Positions 1 through 9,250 of a DNA stretch of 64,000 nt are shown here, piece by piece (positions within the stretch are counted from its first letter, which is position 1; each line of letters opens with the position of its first letter). A model generated the notes under the pieces. That model saw only the letters and a program-made list of their open reading frames with translations, was not told where the DNA came from and searched no databases. The position numbers were made by a program, and so were the translations under genes. Origin of the DNA: Pedobacter chinensis. GTDB taxonomy: Bacteria > Bacteroidota > Bacteroidia > Sphingobacteriales > Sphingobacteriaceae. Location of the stretch: assembly GCF_003339865.1 (NCBI RefSeq), contig NZ_QPKV01000002.1:496001-560000 (forward strand). Direction: 5' to 3'.

Positions 1-2172
1 AAGCATGTAAATATTGGATTTGTTCCCTTGATCTCTGCAACCTCCATAAACAATTGTTCCCCCTCGTCCGTTCGAATATGATTTACCTTCTATTGGCGGT
101 TTATTTGTGGAGTTAAACTGATGGTTTGGACAATTTAAAATATTATACGGACAAACATAATCGCCACATTTATTAGAGACAAAGGTAAAATTATCCTGAC
201 CACCTTTAATTGTAACTTCTTTCAGATTGATTCCACCTGGAGCAGAAATATTCTGATGGTCGATCACAATCATAGATCTGGTTATTTCTGTTTCGTAATG
301 TTGTTTTTGCAGCTGTTTTTTTATTTCATTAACCGGATCATTTATGGTTAAAGTATAGTTTGCAGGATTTTTAACGCCTAAATTTAACCATATTTGATCC
401 TTATCAGTTGTAATTAAACTTTCGAACGGGATATTGAAACTACCCGAATCATCACTAGTTACAGAATGAATAGTGTTTTGTGTGATTGCATTTATCGTTA
501 TTGGCTCTCCGGGTTTTTTCTTCCCTTTGAGTATCTGGCCTGTAACTTCAGCACTTGATATCCTGTTCTTTAAATCATTTTGTTTAATTAATGGCCATTT
601 ATATTTCCGCCATCCTTTAATTAAAAGAACATCATTGAGAAAATCCCGATCTGAAATCTTTAATCCCATCGGATTAACCGGTAGTTTTACCAGTTCTTTT
701 TCAAGCAAAGAGTAATCCACAATATTAATGTTGTTTGCAGTTGAAAACCGATTGGTTTGAACACAAGCTATTGAAACCAATCCCTGAAAGGAAGCACTTA
801 TACCTGAAGCTACTTTTAAAGAAAGCTGAACACTATCTCTCGTATTGTATTCTTCTTTATCAGTTAAGATTTGTAATTGATTAAGCTGATCATAATGGGC
901 AAAAAAAATTCGTTCAGCAACAGGCTTGAATGAACTATCAAGAATTGTGAGTGTATTTAATCCTATTGGAACAGAATCGAGGTTAAATTTCACATTTTGA
1001 ATTGACATTTGCTTTAAATCAAATTCACTTTGAAGTGAAACATTTAAATAATCATGCACAATTGCATATACTTTAGTATTAATGTTGCTCTGTAATTGTA
1101 CTCTTAAATCATTATCAGCAACAACATCCTTTGCATTAATGGTAACTCCGTTCTTCAATATTTCCGGTAATTCAAACCAATACTCTTCCTGATCTGCTGT
1201 TAAAAGCTTAATGGTGTATTTTTTATCAATATTTGGTTTAATATGAAACGAACCCAAACCAACAGTATTCGAGCTTATGGTATCTATCACATTGTTTCCT
1301 TGGTACAATACAGCCCTCAGCTTAATCACATTATTTTCTAAATCCTTAACTTCAAATCCAACCTTACCATTCAATCCATTGACCAAATAACCGCTTTCAG
1401 GATAAAAGTTAACTTTATATTTTTTAGGTTTAAAAATCGGCAAATCATATTTTATATACCTCAGCTGATTATCTTTTTTAATACTGATGGTCAATAAATT
1501 ATTCTCAGGTTCAATTTTATCTGCAGGAAAGTCGATCATCAGTTCTCCAATAACGCTGCTTTTCGCACTTCCACTTCTCATTATTTTATTTCGCCCGATG
1601 GTATATTTAATTTCGGCGTTTTCTACAAATCGATTGTCGCTTGTTAAAATTTTGAGAAGAGCTGTTCCGTTTTTTGTTTGTTCATCGTACGATTTAAAAA
1701 TGGAAACATTTGCAATCAATGGATTTTTGGTAGTGGATTTTATTAAAATTGGTTGAATAAATTCTCCATCGATTTCGCCTTTAACTTTAATATTTGTACT
1801 GACCACAAAACGATAGGAACCACCTGGCAAGGAATCTGGAAGTGTTAAATTTCCAAAAGAAAATCCGCTATCGATAAGGAACTTATCCTGAAGAACGACT
1901 GTACTGTCTTTATTGTTTACTAAAGAGACATATAAAGTATGGTAATTATTTAAGTTAGTAATGGTTTTGAGCAGGTAACCAGTAAACCAAACCTGATCAT
2001 TATTGGAATAAATGTTCTTATCAAAGTGTACAAATAAGGTTGATTCTGCATTTTGCAAACCGTGATGATATAAATTAGAAGCGACACTGTCAAGTTGCTG
2101 AGCTGATGATTTGAAACAACAAGTTAGCGTTAAGATGAAAAAACAAAAAGCACTACAAAATTTAGGAACCAT
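1..2172 (-). CDS. Secreted MG2/carboxypeptidase-regulatory-like protein, C-terminus cut by window edge
   Basis: The frame is open from ATG at 2172 to base 1, so about 724 residues are present and the C-terminus is missing. The N-terminus is a clear signal peptide with a hydrophobic stretch ending in SSAQQ. After it comes FVHFDKNIYSNNDQVWFTGY-like sequence, the usual opening of Bacteroidota proteins with macroglobulin-like (MG2) beta-sandwich repeats. Several such repeats appear to follow. Near the edge are a regulatory-like segment (EVTGQILKGKKKPGEPI) and a Cys-containing stretch (CGDYVCPYNILNCPNHQF). Relatives often continue into a TonB-plug-like region, but this cannot be seen here. It is probably an envelope protein; its substrate is unknown. 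It lies 46 bases downstream of ubiD on the same strand and may be cotranscribed with it. Family assignment is from pattern recognition only. Confidence 0.75.
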   Translation of the reverse strand, partial: MVPKFCSAFCFFILTLTCCFKSSAQQLDSVASNLYHHGLQNAESTLFVHFDKNIYSNNDQVWFTGYLLKTITNLNNYHTLYVSLVNNKDSTVVLQDKFLIDSGFSFGNLTLPDSLPGGSYRFVVSTNIKVKGEIDGEFIQPILIKSTTKNPLIANVSIFKSYDEQTKNGTALLKILTSDNRFVENAEIKYTIGRNKIMRSGSAKSSVIGELMIDFPADKIEPENNLLTISIKKDNQLRYIKYDLPIFKPKKYKVNFYPESGYLVNGLNGKVGFEVKDLENNVIKLRAVLYQGNNVIDTISSNTVGLGSFHIKPNIDKKYTIKLLTADQEEYWFELPEILKNGVTINAKDVVADNDLRVQLQSNINTKVYAIVHDYLNVSLQSEFDLKQMSIQNVKFNLDSVPIGLNTLTILDSSFKPVAERIFFAHYDQLNQLQILTDKEEYNTRDSVQLSLKVASGISASFQGLVSIACVQTNRFSTANNINIVDYSLLEKELVKLPVNPMGLKISDRDFLNDVLLIKGWRKYKWPLIKQNDLKNRISSAEVTGQILKGKKKPGEPITINAITQNTIHSVTSDDSGSFNIPFESLITTDKDQIWLNLGVKNPANYTLTINDPVNEIKKQLQKQHYETEITRSMIVIDHQNISAPGGINLKEVTIKGGQDNFTFVSNKCGDYVCPYNILNCPNHQFNSTNKPPIEGKSYSNGRGGTIVYGGCRDQGNKSNIYML

Positions 2173-2218
2173 AGAGAATCATGTACCTAAAAATCAATAA
2201 ATTATTTTAATTTTTCAA

Positions 2219-4054
2219 TTAAATTATCCCTTGAAGTGATTTTCCATCTTTTGCCAACTGATCAATTTTATGCTCAATGGCAGAATCCTTTATCAATTCT
2301 GGTGCATGATGAGGTTTTTTTCTGGCATCAATGATGAGCGAACCTTTGCAGCCCCAATGTTTGTTAATGGTAAAATCGTTTACACCATAAATGTCAGCAG
2401 CAGGGTTGCTTCTTGTAAATGCGATCCAAACCAGGTTATCAATATTCGCTGCCGTAAATGCCGAGTCATCTGCAAGAATAATCAGTGGCAAACCGGAAAG
2501 ATTCTGATCCATTAAAGAGATGTTCAATAAGGCAATTTCTGTTGCTGTTTTCTCTGCACTTAAATATTTATCGCATTCAATAACCATTACCCCACGCATG
2601 GCAATACGTGCTTTGTAACAACCATTGCATAGTTTCAAATTAGAAGGCACTTCGCTCCACAAATTGCGTTTCTTCTCTCCCGCTGCGGCGATTACAACTT
2701 TCGAACCACTATTCAAACCATCTCCACTATAATCCAAAGTATCAATAGTGGTATTGGTGTAAAAGTGGATATCTCTGGTTAAATCAACACGTTCTAAAAT
2801 ATGGGTAATAAAGGCTTCAATATGATGGGTACTTAGATTTTCATCATCTTCTTTAGCTGCAATAAACAAGTATTTTGCCAAGCTTAATTGATTTTTCCCT
2901 AATATATGATTGGCAATGGTTAATATTTCCTGTGGTCTTCGTTCCTTTAAATAAGGTGTATAACGCTCACTTCCGATAGCAAAGAGTAAGGGATGAACAC
3001 CTGCAGCATCTACTGCGTGAACCTCTTTCAAACCATGAATTTCCTGTGGAATTGCCGAGCCTGTGATCTCATGAATTAATGCCCCAAAACTGGTATCTTC
3101 CTGTGGAGGACGACCAACTACAGTAAAGGACCAAATGGCATCCTTTTTATGATACACATTATGCACTTTCATTAACGGGAAAGGATGTGTCAAACTATAA
3201 TATCCCAAATGATCACCAAAAGGTCCTTCGGGTTTATTTTCATTAGGATAAACCGTTCCTGTGATAATAAAATCGGCATCAGCAGAAATACAAAAGCCTT
3301 CATCATCATAAAAATAACGAAATCTTCTATTGCCCAAAGCGCCTGCAAAAGTCATTTCCGATAACCCTTCGGGCAATGGCATAACTGCAGCTAGAGGATG
3401 AGATGGAGGCCCACCAACGAAAATGCTAACTTTTAAAGGTTGTCCTGCTGCATTTGCCTTTGATTGATGAACGCCAATCCCACGATGAATCTGATAGTGC
3501 AGCCCTATTTCTTTATCCTGAATGTAATCGTTTCCGCCAAGTTGAATGCGATACATACCAAGGTTTGCATTCAAAATTCCTGGTTTCTCTACATCTTCGG
3601 TATAAACCTGAGGCATCGTAACAAACGGACCTCCATCCATTGGCCAATTTATAATTTGTGGCAACTGACTTATGCTGGTTTTAAGGAATTTATCTTTGGC
3701 AGCAGGTGTTTTCATTGGCAAAGCGGATAATGCCGACATGGCAGAGCCCGCATATTTAAAAGGATTTTTCAAAGCTTTTATGGGATCATTCCTTAAAGAA
3801 ACCAGTTGCTGAACTTTTGGTAAGGTATCTCTAAAGATAAATTTGGATCGCTCCAGCGTTCCAAACAGATTTGAAACAGCAGGGAAAGGACTCCCTTTAA
3901 CCTTTTCAAATAACAAAGCGGGACCTTGATTTTCATAAACCCTTAAATGGATGGCAGCCATTTCTAAGTAGGGATCTACTTCTTCTTTAATTCTGATTAA
4001 ATGACCATGTTTTTCTAAATCGGAAACACATTCTACTAAACTTTTATATGCCAT
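2219..4054 (-). CDS. UbiD family decarboxylase
   Basis: This protein of about 611 residues belongs to the UbiD family, which removes carboxyl groups from (hetero)aromatic or alpha,beta-unsaturated acids using prenylated FMN. In Bacteroidota this type is usually annotated as the menaquinone-pathway decarboxylase. The family catalytic triad is visible: Arg near residue 169 (GMYR) and the acidic pair in EGPFGDHLGYY near residues 276 and 281. The length of about 610 matches the long Bacteroidota UbiD form. I chose ATG 4054 over an in-frame TTG two codons upstream, because that TTG lies inside a TATCTTTG promoter element (4058-4065). No UbiX partner is visible nearby. The physiological substrate is inferred, not shown. 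Confidence 0.9.
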   Translation of the reverse strand: MAYKSLVECVSDLEKHGHLIRIKEEVDPYLEMAAIHLRVYENQGPALLFEKVKGSPFPAVSNLFGTLERSKFIFRDTLPKVQQLVSLRNDPIKALKNPFKYAGSAMSALSALPMKTPAAKDKFLKTSISQLPQIINWPMDGGPFVTMPQVYTEDVEKPGILNANLGMYRIQLGGNDYIQDKEIGLHYQIHRGIGVHQSKANAAGQPLKVSIFVGGPPSHPLAAVMPLPEGLSEMTFAGALGNRRFRYFYDDEGFCISADADFIITGTVYPNENKPEGPFGDHLGYYSLTHPFPLMKVHNVYHKKDAIWSFTVVGRPPQEDTSFGALIHEITGSAIPQEIHGLKEVHAVDAAGVHPLLFAIGSERYTPYLKERRPQEILTIANHILGKNQLSLAKYLFIAAKEDDENLSTHHIEAFITHILERVDLTRDIHFYTNTTIDTLDYSGDGLNSGSKVVIAAAGEKKRNLWSEVPSNLKLCNGCYKARIAMRGVMVIECDKYLSAEKTATEIALLNISLMDQNLSGLPLIILADDSAFTAANIDNLVWIAFTRSNPAADIYGVNDFTINKHWGCKGSLIIDARKKPHHAPELIKDSAIEHKIDQLAKDGKSLQGII

Positions 4055-4057
4055 GCC

Positions 4058-4087
4058 CAAAGATAAATAATTAGATCTTCTGTGAAA
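4058..4087 (-). promoter_or_regulatory. Putative ubiD promoter, near-leaderless
   Basis: On the minus strand TATCTTTG (4058-4065) matches the Bacteroidota -7 consensus TAnnTTTG. About 18 bases upstream is TTTC, three of four bases of the -33 box. The element ends only 3 bases before ATG 4054, so transcription would begin at or within a few bases of the start codon. This is a sequence match only. Confidence 0.45.
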
Positions 4088-4159
4088 CGAAAAAGCCTTA
4101 GATAAACAGATTTTACAATTCTTCCATTTAACTAAGGCTAATAACCTGTTATTAAAACA

Positions 4160-4639
4160 TTATTTCTTTCCAGCGAAAGAACGCAACATCCAGGTGTTTT
4201 TTTCTTTAAATTGCATGAAACGGTTTACCATGTCATTCGATCCATCATCTCCGGCTTCAGCAGTAGCATCCAAAATCTCTCGCTCTATTTCTATTAATTT
4301 AGCCATATCATCTAAAACTGCATCAACCATATCTAAATCTTTCATGCCAATGGTATCAATTTCTTTGATTTGCGATTCTTTAATATAATCAGCAAAACGG
4401 CTGTGTGGCGGTTTACCTAAAGTTAAAACACGTTCAGCAATTTCATCGATGGTTAATTGTGCATTGGTATAAAGTTCTTCGAACTTAATGTGAAGGGTAA
4501 AGAAGTTTTGCCCCTTTATATTCCAGTGGCAACCTCTTAATTTTTGATAGTGAATATGATAATTAGCTAAATAGTCATTTAAAAGATCAACAACTGGTTT
4601 AACCTCTTTTTCATTTAAGCTTATTTCTTTAGCATCCAT
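4160..4639 (-). CDS. dps: Dps family DNA-binding ferritin-like protein
   Basis: A 159-residue protein of the usual Dps length. Dps proteins form dodecamers that oxidise and store iron with hydrogen peroxide and protect DNA in starvation or oxidative stress. The ferroxidase signature is visible in the first half: CHWNIKGQNF, then LHIKFEELY, then LTIDEIAERVLTLG. These supply the His and Asp/Glu ligands that lie between subunits. The N-terminus is short and not very basic, so DNA binding is uncertain. The gene stands alone between ubiD (same strand) and a divergent LysM gene. A TAnnTTTG match upstream supports its own promoter. Confidence 0.93.
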   Translation of the reverse strand: MDAKEISLNEKEVKPVVDLLNDYLANYHIHYQKLRGCHWNIKGQNFFTLHIKFEELYTNAQLTIDEIAERVLTLGKPPHSRFADYIKESQIKEIDTIGMKDLDMVDAVLDDMAKLIEIEREILDATAEAGDDGSNDMVNRFMQFKEKNTWMLRSFAGKK

Positions 4640-4681
4640 TTTAATTAGTTTTATTTGTTTTTTGATGAGTACCTAACAATC

Positions 4682-4689
4682 CAAATTTA
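4682..4689 (-). promoter_or_regulatory. Putative dps -7 element
   Basis: TAAATTTG on the minus strand fits TAnnTTTG exactly. It lies 42 bases upstream of the dps ATG, giving a leader of roughly 35 bases. No convincing -33 TTTG was found at the right spacing. Confidence 0.35.
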
Positions 4690-4921
4690 CAAAAGTTTTA
4701 ATCTAAATTCCTGTTTATACAATACCTTATTTATTAGTTCGTTTATTAATCAATATTGAATCAGTTTAACATTTCACAAGTAATTGTTAATGAATTATAT
4801 ATCATTCAGATGAAATTGAAGTCATTGTATTTTTACTTAAAATCGGCTTAGCGATGTAAATATGGTTAATAATATTATTCGTATAATTGCTTTCTTTGAC
4901 TTAGAAATTTATAGAAAATAA

Positions 4922-6445
4922 ATGCACAAAATATACTTATCTGCTTTTGTTCTATTTGCTTTAAACGTTGCAAATGCTAAAGCAAACACGGGTAGAGACT
5001 CTATCGGCGTTGAAAACAATAATGGCAAGAAACTTATCGTTCATCAAACTGTAGCCAAAGACACCTACTATTCTATTGCAAGAAGATATAATGTTTCTCC
5101 TAAAGACATTATGGCTTTTAATGACAACAAATATCTCCAGGTTGGTGTAATTATCAAAGTGCCTACAAATATTCCCTGGGGATCAACAAGTGGCTCCACA
5201 ATTCAGGTTTCATCAGCAAATAATGGCATTATTGAACATACCGTTAAAGCTAAAGAAAACTTAAACATGCTTGCAGAAAAGTATGGGACCACCATTAATG
5301 AAATTAAAAACCTGAACAATTTAACCGGGAATAATTTAAGCATTGGTCAGGTTTTAAAAATTGCACCAAAAAATGGTGCTGAAGTTTCAACTTCAACCTC
5401 ATCAGTTTCGCAACCAGCAAAAGTAAATTCTGCTCCTATAGCTGAAAATAATACGACATCAACTGATGGAACCATGATTGAGCATACCGTTGCGCCAAAG
5501 GAATTTTTGAACAAAATTGCGGAAAAGTATGGAACAACGGTTGAAGAAGTTAAAAAAGCAAATAATTTAACCAACAATAACCTTCGAATAGGCCAGGTTT
5601 TAAGAATTCCGGCTACAAAAAACATTGAAGAAAATAAAGTGATCAGTGTCTCAGAAGAAAAACCAGTTCAGGAAAGCCAATCTGCAGATGCTGCCGGAAA
5701 ACATACGGTTTTAAGAAATGAAACCATTTTTACCATTGCTAAGCAATATGGAGTTACCGCATATCAGTTAAGAAAACTAAATGATTTACCTGACAATTCA
5801 ATTACCATCGGGCAAGTATTAAAAGTTCCGGGCGGTATTATAACAGAAGTGCAGGTGCCTAAAGAAAAACAAGCTGAGCAGGTAACTAAAAATCCGGTAT
5901 TACCGAAAGAGGAAAGCTTTATCCATACTGTTGCGAACGGCGAAAATATTTTTACCATTGCCAAAAAATATAATTTAACAGCTTATCAAATCAGAACAGC
6001 GAATAACCTGACTGACAATTCAATTAAAGTTGATCAGAAATTGATTATTCCAAAACCTCCGCAACCGAAATCGGTCAACGAACTTTCAAGAGAAGAACAA
6101 GAAAATGAACCTGATAGCACCATGGTTAAAGATCCAAAGCTTCGCCGTGACCCAAGCGTATATGGTTTAAGTCAGATTGAAGAAAAAGGCGCTGCTGTTT
6201 GGATAGCGGATGCAGATTTAGATGGCTCGAAAATGTTGGTTTTGCACCGCACCGCTCCGGTTGGCCGGGTAATTAAGATTACAAATCCAATGACTAATCG
6301 TACCACTTTCGCTAAAGTTGTTGGTAAATTTACAGAGAACGAATCCACAAAAGATGTTATCATTGTAATGACTAAAGCCGTTGCTGATTCATTAGGCGCT
6401 TTAGACAAACGTTTTTTCTGCAATTTAACATATAGTGCTCAATGA
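4922..6445 (+). CDS. Secreted protein with five LysM repeats and a C-terminal DPBB-like domain
   Basis: This 507-residue protein has a signal peptide (first 22 or so residues, ending ANAKA) and five LysM modules. They start near residues 40, 105, 187, 262 and 335, each with a pattern like HTV...IA.KYG.T...I...N.L....I.IGQ.L.IP. LysM binds N-acetylglucosamine in peptidoglycan. The last 100 residues (AAVWIADADLDGSKMLVLHRTAPVG onward) resemble a double-psi beta-barrel as in RlpA-like proteins. The linkers are rich in Ser, Thr, Glu and Lys. It is probably a periplasmic or envelope peptidoglycan-binding factor in cell-wall remodelling. Its stop overlaps the udk start by ATGA, so the two are translationally coupled, which is an odd pairing functionally. 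Whether the DPBB domain is catalytic cannot be told. Confidence 0.85.
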   Translation: MHKIYLSAFVLFALNVANAKANTGRDSIGVENNNGKKLIVHQTVAKDTYYSIARRYNVSPKDIMAFNDNKYLQVGVIIKVPTNIPWGSTSGSTIQVSSANNGIIEHTVKAKENLNMLAEKYGTTINEIKNLNNLTGNNLSIGQVLKIAPKNGAEVSTSTSSVSQPAKVNSAPIAENNTTSTDGTMIEHTVAPKEFLNKIAEKYGTTVEEVKKANNLTNNNLRIGQVLRIPATKNIEENKVISVSEEKPVQESQSADAAGKHTVLRNETIFTIAKQYGVTAYQLRKLNDLPDNSITIGQVLKVPGGIITEVQVPKEKQAEQVTKNPVLPKEESFIHTVANGENIFTIAKKYNLTAYQIRTANNLTDNSIKVDQKLIIPKPPQPKSVNELSREEQENEPDSTMVKDPKLRRDPSVYGLSQIEEKGAAVWIADADLDGSKMLVLHRTAPVGRVIKITNPMTNRTTFAKVVGKFTENESTKDVIIVMTKAVADSLGALDKRFFCNLTYSAQ

Positions 6446-7092
6446 GTTCGAACAAAAAACCTTTTATAATAGGTATTGCCGGTGGTAGTGGTTCCGGTAA
6501 AACATTTTTCTTAAACTGCTTTCTTCATCATTTTAAACAAGATGAAGTAACCTTAGTTTCTCAGGACGATTACTATATTCCTGCTGGTGAAATGACACAA
6601 GAGGAAAACAAATTATATAATTTTGATCTCCCTTCTACCATTGATAGTGAACAATTTTTAAAAGATATTAAGCAATTGATGAATGGTGAAGTTGTTTACA
6701 AAAAAGAATACAATTTCAATAACCCATTAGCTGTGGTAAAGATTTTAGAAATTAAATCTGCACCTATTATTATTGTCGAAGGGCTTTTCATCCTTCATTT
6801 TAAAGAGATTGCAGCTTTACTTGATCATACCATCTTTATTGATTCTGATGAACAAATCGCTTTAGATAGACGCATTAAACGCGATGGCCTGGAACGTGGC
6901 TATCCTGAGGATGATGTTTTATATAAATGGTATAATCATGTGGTACCCGCCTATAAGGAATATTTATTGCCTTACAGGGAACAGTGCCATAAAATCGTAA
7001 TGAACAATACCGATGAACCAGAAGAGATCATCGCAGTCACTGAAGAAATCTCCAATGATTTAAAAAGGAATATTTTAGTAGACGTACAATAG
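6442..7092 (+). CDS. udk: Uridine kinase
   Basis: This 216-residue P-loop kinase phosphorylates uridine and cytidine in pyrimidine salvage. The Walker A motif GGSGSGKT is at residues 14-21. A QDDYY segment follows near residue 40, with NFDLPSTID and the EGLFILHF strand of the NMP-kinase fold, and a lid-like region RRIKRDGLERGY. Length and motif order match Udk. The start ATG overlaps the upstream LysM gene by four bases. It ends shortly before a hairpin that separates it from the convergent CoA-transferase genes. Confidence 0.92.
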   Translation: MSSNKKPFIIGIAGGSGSGKTFFLNCFLHHFKQDEVTLVSQDDYYIPAGEMTQEENKLYNFDLPSTIDSEQFLKDIKQLMNGEVVYKKEYNFNNPLAVVKILEIKSAPIIIVEGLFILHFKEIAALLDHTIFIDSDEQIALDRRIKRDGLERGYPEDDVLYKWYNHVVPAYKEYLLPYREQCHKIVMNNTDEPEEIIAVTEEISNDLKRNILVDVQ

Positions 7093-7110
7093 ATAAGAGA
7101 AAATTCAATA

Positions 7111-7147
7111 TCAAAGAAGTCAGGTTTTGAAAACCCGACTTCTTTGA
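7111..7147 (+). terminator. Hairpin between convergent udk and CoA-transferase genes
   Basis: TCAAAGAAGTC...GACTTCTTTGA forms a long stem with one mismatch near the loop. It sits 18 bases after the udk stop. There is no clear T-run, so it may act as a bidirectional or weak terminator. Confidence 0.55.
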
Positions 7148-7192
7148 TAAATAATATAAATGGTTGGCACGCCACTAACCATGGAGCGCATA

Positions 7193-7855
7193 TTAATCCA
7201 ATCTCATTTCGGGAATCTCTCCTTCCACTATTAATTTTCCAGCAGTGGATTGTTTAATAAAGTCAATGCTTACACCAGGCGCACGCTCCAGAAGCTTAAA
7301 ACCACCTTCAGGCAATATATCCAGAACGGCGAGCTCTGTAACAATCTTTTTAATGCATTTTACACCAGTTAACGGTAATGTACATTTGGGCAATAATTTG
7401 CTCTCTCCTGCTTTGTTGATATGTTGCATGGCTACAATAATGTTTTTGGCTGATGCCACTAAATCCATCGCCCCACCCATGCCCTTAACCATTTTTCCAG
7501 GAATTTTCCAGTTCGCAATATCACCGTTTTCTGAAACTTCCATAGCACCTAAAATGGTTAGGTCTACTTTCTGAGCCCTGATCATCCCAAAACTCATGGC
7601 TGAATCAAAAATTGATGAACCTGGTAAAGTGGTAATCGTTTGTTTTCCGGCATTGATTAAATCGGCATCTTCTTCGCCATCAAATGGGAAAGGTCCCATC
7701 CCTAACAAGCCATTTTCTGATTGTAAAACAACATTTATTCCTTCTGGAATGTAATTGGCCACCAGAGTTGGTATACCAATTCCAAGGTTAACATAATAAC
7801 CATCTTTAATTTCTTTAGCTATACGCTGTGCAATTTCTTCTTTTGAGAATGACAT
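7193..7855 (-). CDS. scoB: 3-oxoacid CoA-transferase subunit B
   Basis: This is the beta subunit of a succinyl-CoA:3-oxoacid type CoA-transferase, used for acetoacetate or related 3-oxoacid activation. The conserved NLGIGIPTLVANYIPEG start and the SENGLLGMGP motif with the catalytic glutamate (about residue 47) are present. So are the GGAMDLV and LTG segments typical of this subunit. I chose ATG 7855, giving 220 residues and the family start MSFSKEEIAQRIA. A longer frame from 7900 would add 15 residues with no family match. The subunit A gene lies directly upstream on the same strand, as expected for a heteromeric enzyme. Confidence 0.92.
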   Translation of the reverse strand: MSFSKEEIAQRIAKEIKDGYYVNLGIGIPTLVANYIPEGINVVLQSENGLLGMGPFPFDGEEDADLINAGKQTITTLPGSSIFDSAMSFGMIRAQKVDLTILGAMEVSENGDIANWKIPGKMVKGMGGAMDLVASAKNIIVAMQHINKAGESKLLPKCTLPLTGVKCIKKIVTELAVLDILPEGGFKLLERAPGVSIDFIKQSTAGKLIVEGEIPEMRLD

Positions 7856-7904
7856 AATTGAAATGAGTGAATTTTGAATGAGAGATTGATTGAATGCCAA
7901 TGAA

Positions 7905-8606
7905 CTATTGAACCTTTCTAACCGTTCTCTGTTCTATTCTTTTTTCGTAATCTTTACCTTGAAAAATACGATGAACATAAATTCCAGGGGTATGAATATA
8001 ATCGGGGTCAAGTTCTCCAGCCTCCACTAATTCTTCTACCTCGGCAATGGTAATTTTACCCGCCATAGCCATAACCGGATTAAAGTTTCTACTGGTTGAC
8101 CGAAAGATTAAATTACCGGCAGTATCACCCTTCCAGGCTTTTACAATTGCAAAATCAGCGTCGAAAGCATATTCCATTAAATAATCCTTTCCACCAAAAT
8201 TCCGAATTTCTTTGCCTTCAGCAACTTCAGTACCAACACCCGCAGGGGTAAAGATCGCAGGCATTCCATATCCCGCAGCTAAACAACGGGTGGCTAATGT
8301 ACCTTGTGGAATCAAATCAACTTCTAATTCTCCACTTAACAGTTGCCGCTCGAACTCTGCATTTTCGCCCACATAAGAAGATATCATTTTTTTAACCTGC
8401 CGCTGCTTAAGCATTAACCCAATCCCAAAGTCGTCAACTCCCGCATTGTTTGATATGCAGATCAGATTTTTTACCTGTTTGTTAACTAAAGCATTGATAC
8501 AATTCTCCGGAATGCCACAAAGCCCAAAGCCACCAAGCATAAGCGTTGCCCCATCTGAAATATCTTTTATGGCTTCTTCTGCACCAGATACAACTTTATT
8601 TATCAT
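7905..8606 (-). CDS. scoA: 3-oxoacid CoA-transferase subunit A
   Basis: This 233-residue alpha subunit is the partner of the downstream B subunit. Typical sequence includes the [16 protein letters not shown] CoA-binding segment near residue 25, [13 protein letters not shown], and the [14 protein letters not shown] region. The two genes form an operon in A-B order with about 50 bases between coding regions. The exact acceptor (acetoacetate or another 3-oxoacid) cannot be told from sequence alone. No beta-oxidation genes lie nearby. Confidence 0.92.
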   Translation of the reverse strand: MINKVVSGAEEAIKDISDGATLMLGGFGLCGIPENCINALVNKQVKNLICISNNAGVDDFGIGLMLKQRQVKKMISSYVGENAEFERQLLSGELEVDLIPQGTLATRCLAAGYGMPAIFTPAGVGTEVAEGKEIRNFGGKDYLMEYAFDADFAIVKAWKGDTAGNLIFRSTSRNFNPVMAMAGKITIAEVEELVEAGELDPDYIHTPGIYVHRIFQGKDYEKRIEQRTVRKVQ

Positions 8607-8696
8607 TTTACGAAATTTTGGTTAGTTTGCTAAATTACTAATTGCCTTTAAAAACCATGCATTAATAATTTTAAATCTCTTAAGAATAGTTTTTAA

Positions 8697-8727
8697 TTGG
8701 AATTGTTCTAAACAACACTTACCTTTG
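8697..8727 (+). promoter_or_regulatory. Putative promoter of small Cys-rich gene
   Basis: TTG at 8697 and TACCTTTG at 8720-8727 are separated by 20 bases, fitting the Bacteroidota TTTG/TAnnTTTG promoter. The start codon lies only 7 bases after the -7 box, so the transcript would have almost no leader. The same TACCTTTGTGC core occurs at the SRP RNA promoter (41390). Confidence 0.5.
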
Positions 8728-8734
8728 TGCTGCA

Positions 8735-8902
8735 ATGATTTACGAGAGAGAAGAAGACATATTTATCCTACCCACCGATCCGGAATTTCAGAAAGGCATG
8801 GGATATATCTTTAGCTGCACAGCAGAACACAAAAAGTGTTGTGAGAAATTTAAGAAAGGGAAACGCTGCAAGAAATGCCCGGGCAATAAGAAGAAAAAAT
8901 AG
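8735..8902 (+). CDS. Small Cys/Lys-rich protein, 55 aa
   Basis: A 55-codon frame reads MIYEREEDIFILPTDPEF, then a GMGYIFSCTAEHKKCC segment and a basic tail CKKCPGNKKKK. It has five cysteines (one near residue 28, a CC pair, and two spaced CKKC), which suggests metal binding or disulfides, and a strongly basic C-terminus. A good promoter match sits immediately upstream. I recall similar short proteins in Bacteroidota genomes, but no function is known to me. It is too short for common gene-calling length limits. The frame, cysteine pattern and promoter together support it as real. Confidence 0.65.
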   Translation: MIYEREEDIFILPTDPEFQKGMGYIFSCTAEHKKCCEKFKKGKRCKKCPGNKKKK

Positions 8903-9250
8903 TTATTTGGTTTTCATCAGTCTTATCTATCATCGCTTCATTACTCTTACAGATATAAATTTTTCCCTTAGCGATTGATATACGACCTCTTATTCTATTG
9001 TAAGTATTTGCATAAAAATCTTTCGTATCTGTTATTTTCGATTGTGAATCATCAAGTTTCAACTACATCAATTTTGTTCTTTTTAAAACCGCAAAGTATC
9101 GAGGGATATACCAGCGTTAAATAGGCTATTGGCTTCAGGTGGTAAAACTGAAATAAATCGCTATTTATATCATAAATATTAACCCTAACTCAGTTTAAAT
9201 TATAGATTTTGATCAGAATCTCTTTAATTTGCCAACTATCAGTATATAAA
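8903..9250. other. Gene-free stretch before aldo/keto reductase
   Basis: AT-rich sequence with no convincing gene. A minus-strand frame (8850-9062) overlaps the small Cys-rich gene and has no family features. The promoter of the aldo/keto reductase probably lies in the last 60 bases, but no full consensus was found. Confidence 0.4.

Noticed and set aside
4058-4060. The upstream TTG start of ubiD
   Set aside because: It lies inside the -7 promoter element, so the ATG at 4054 is preferred.
8850-9062. A minus-strand frame overlapping the small Cys-rich gene
   Set aside because: It conflicts with the better supported plus-strand gene and has no recognised features.
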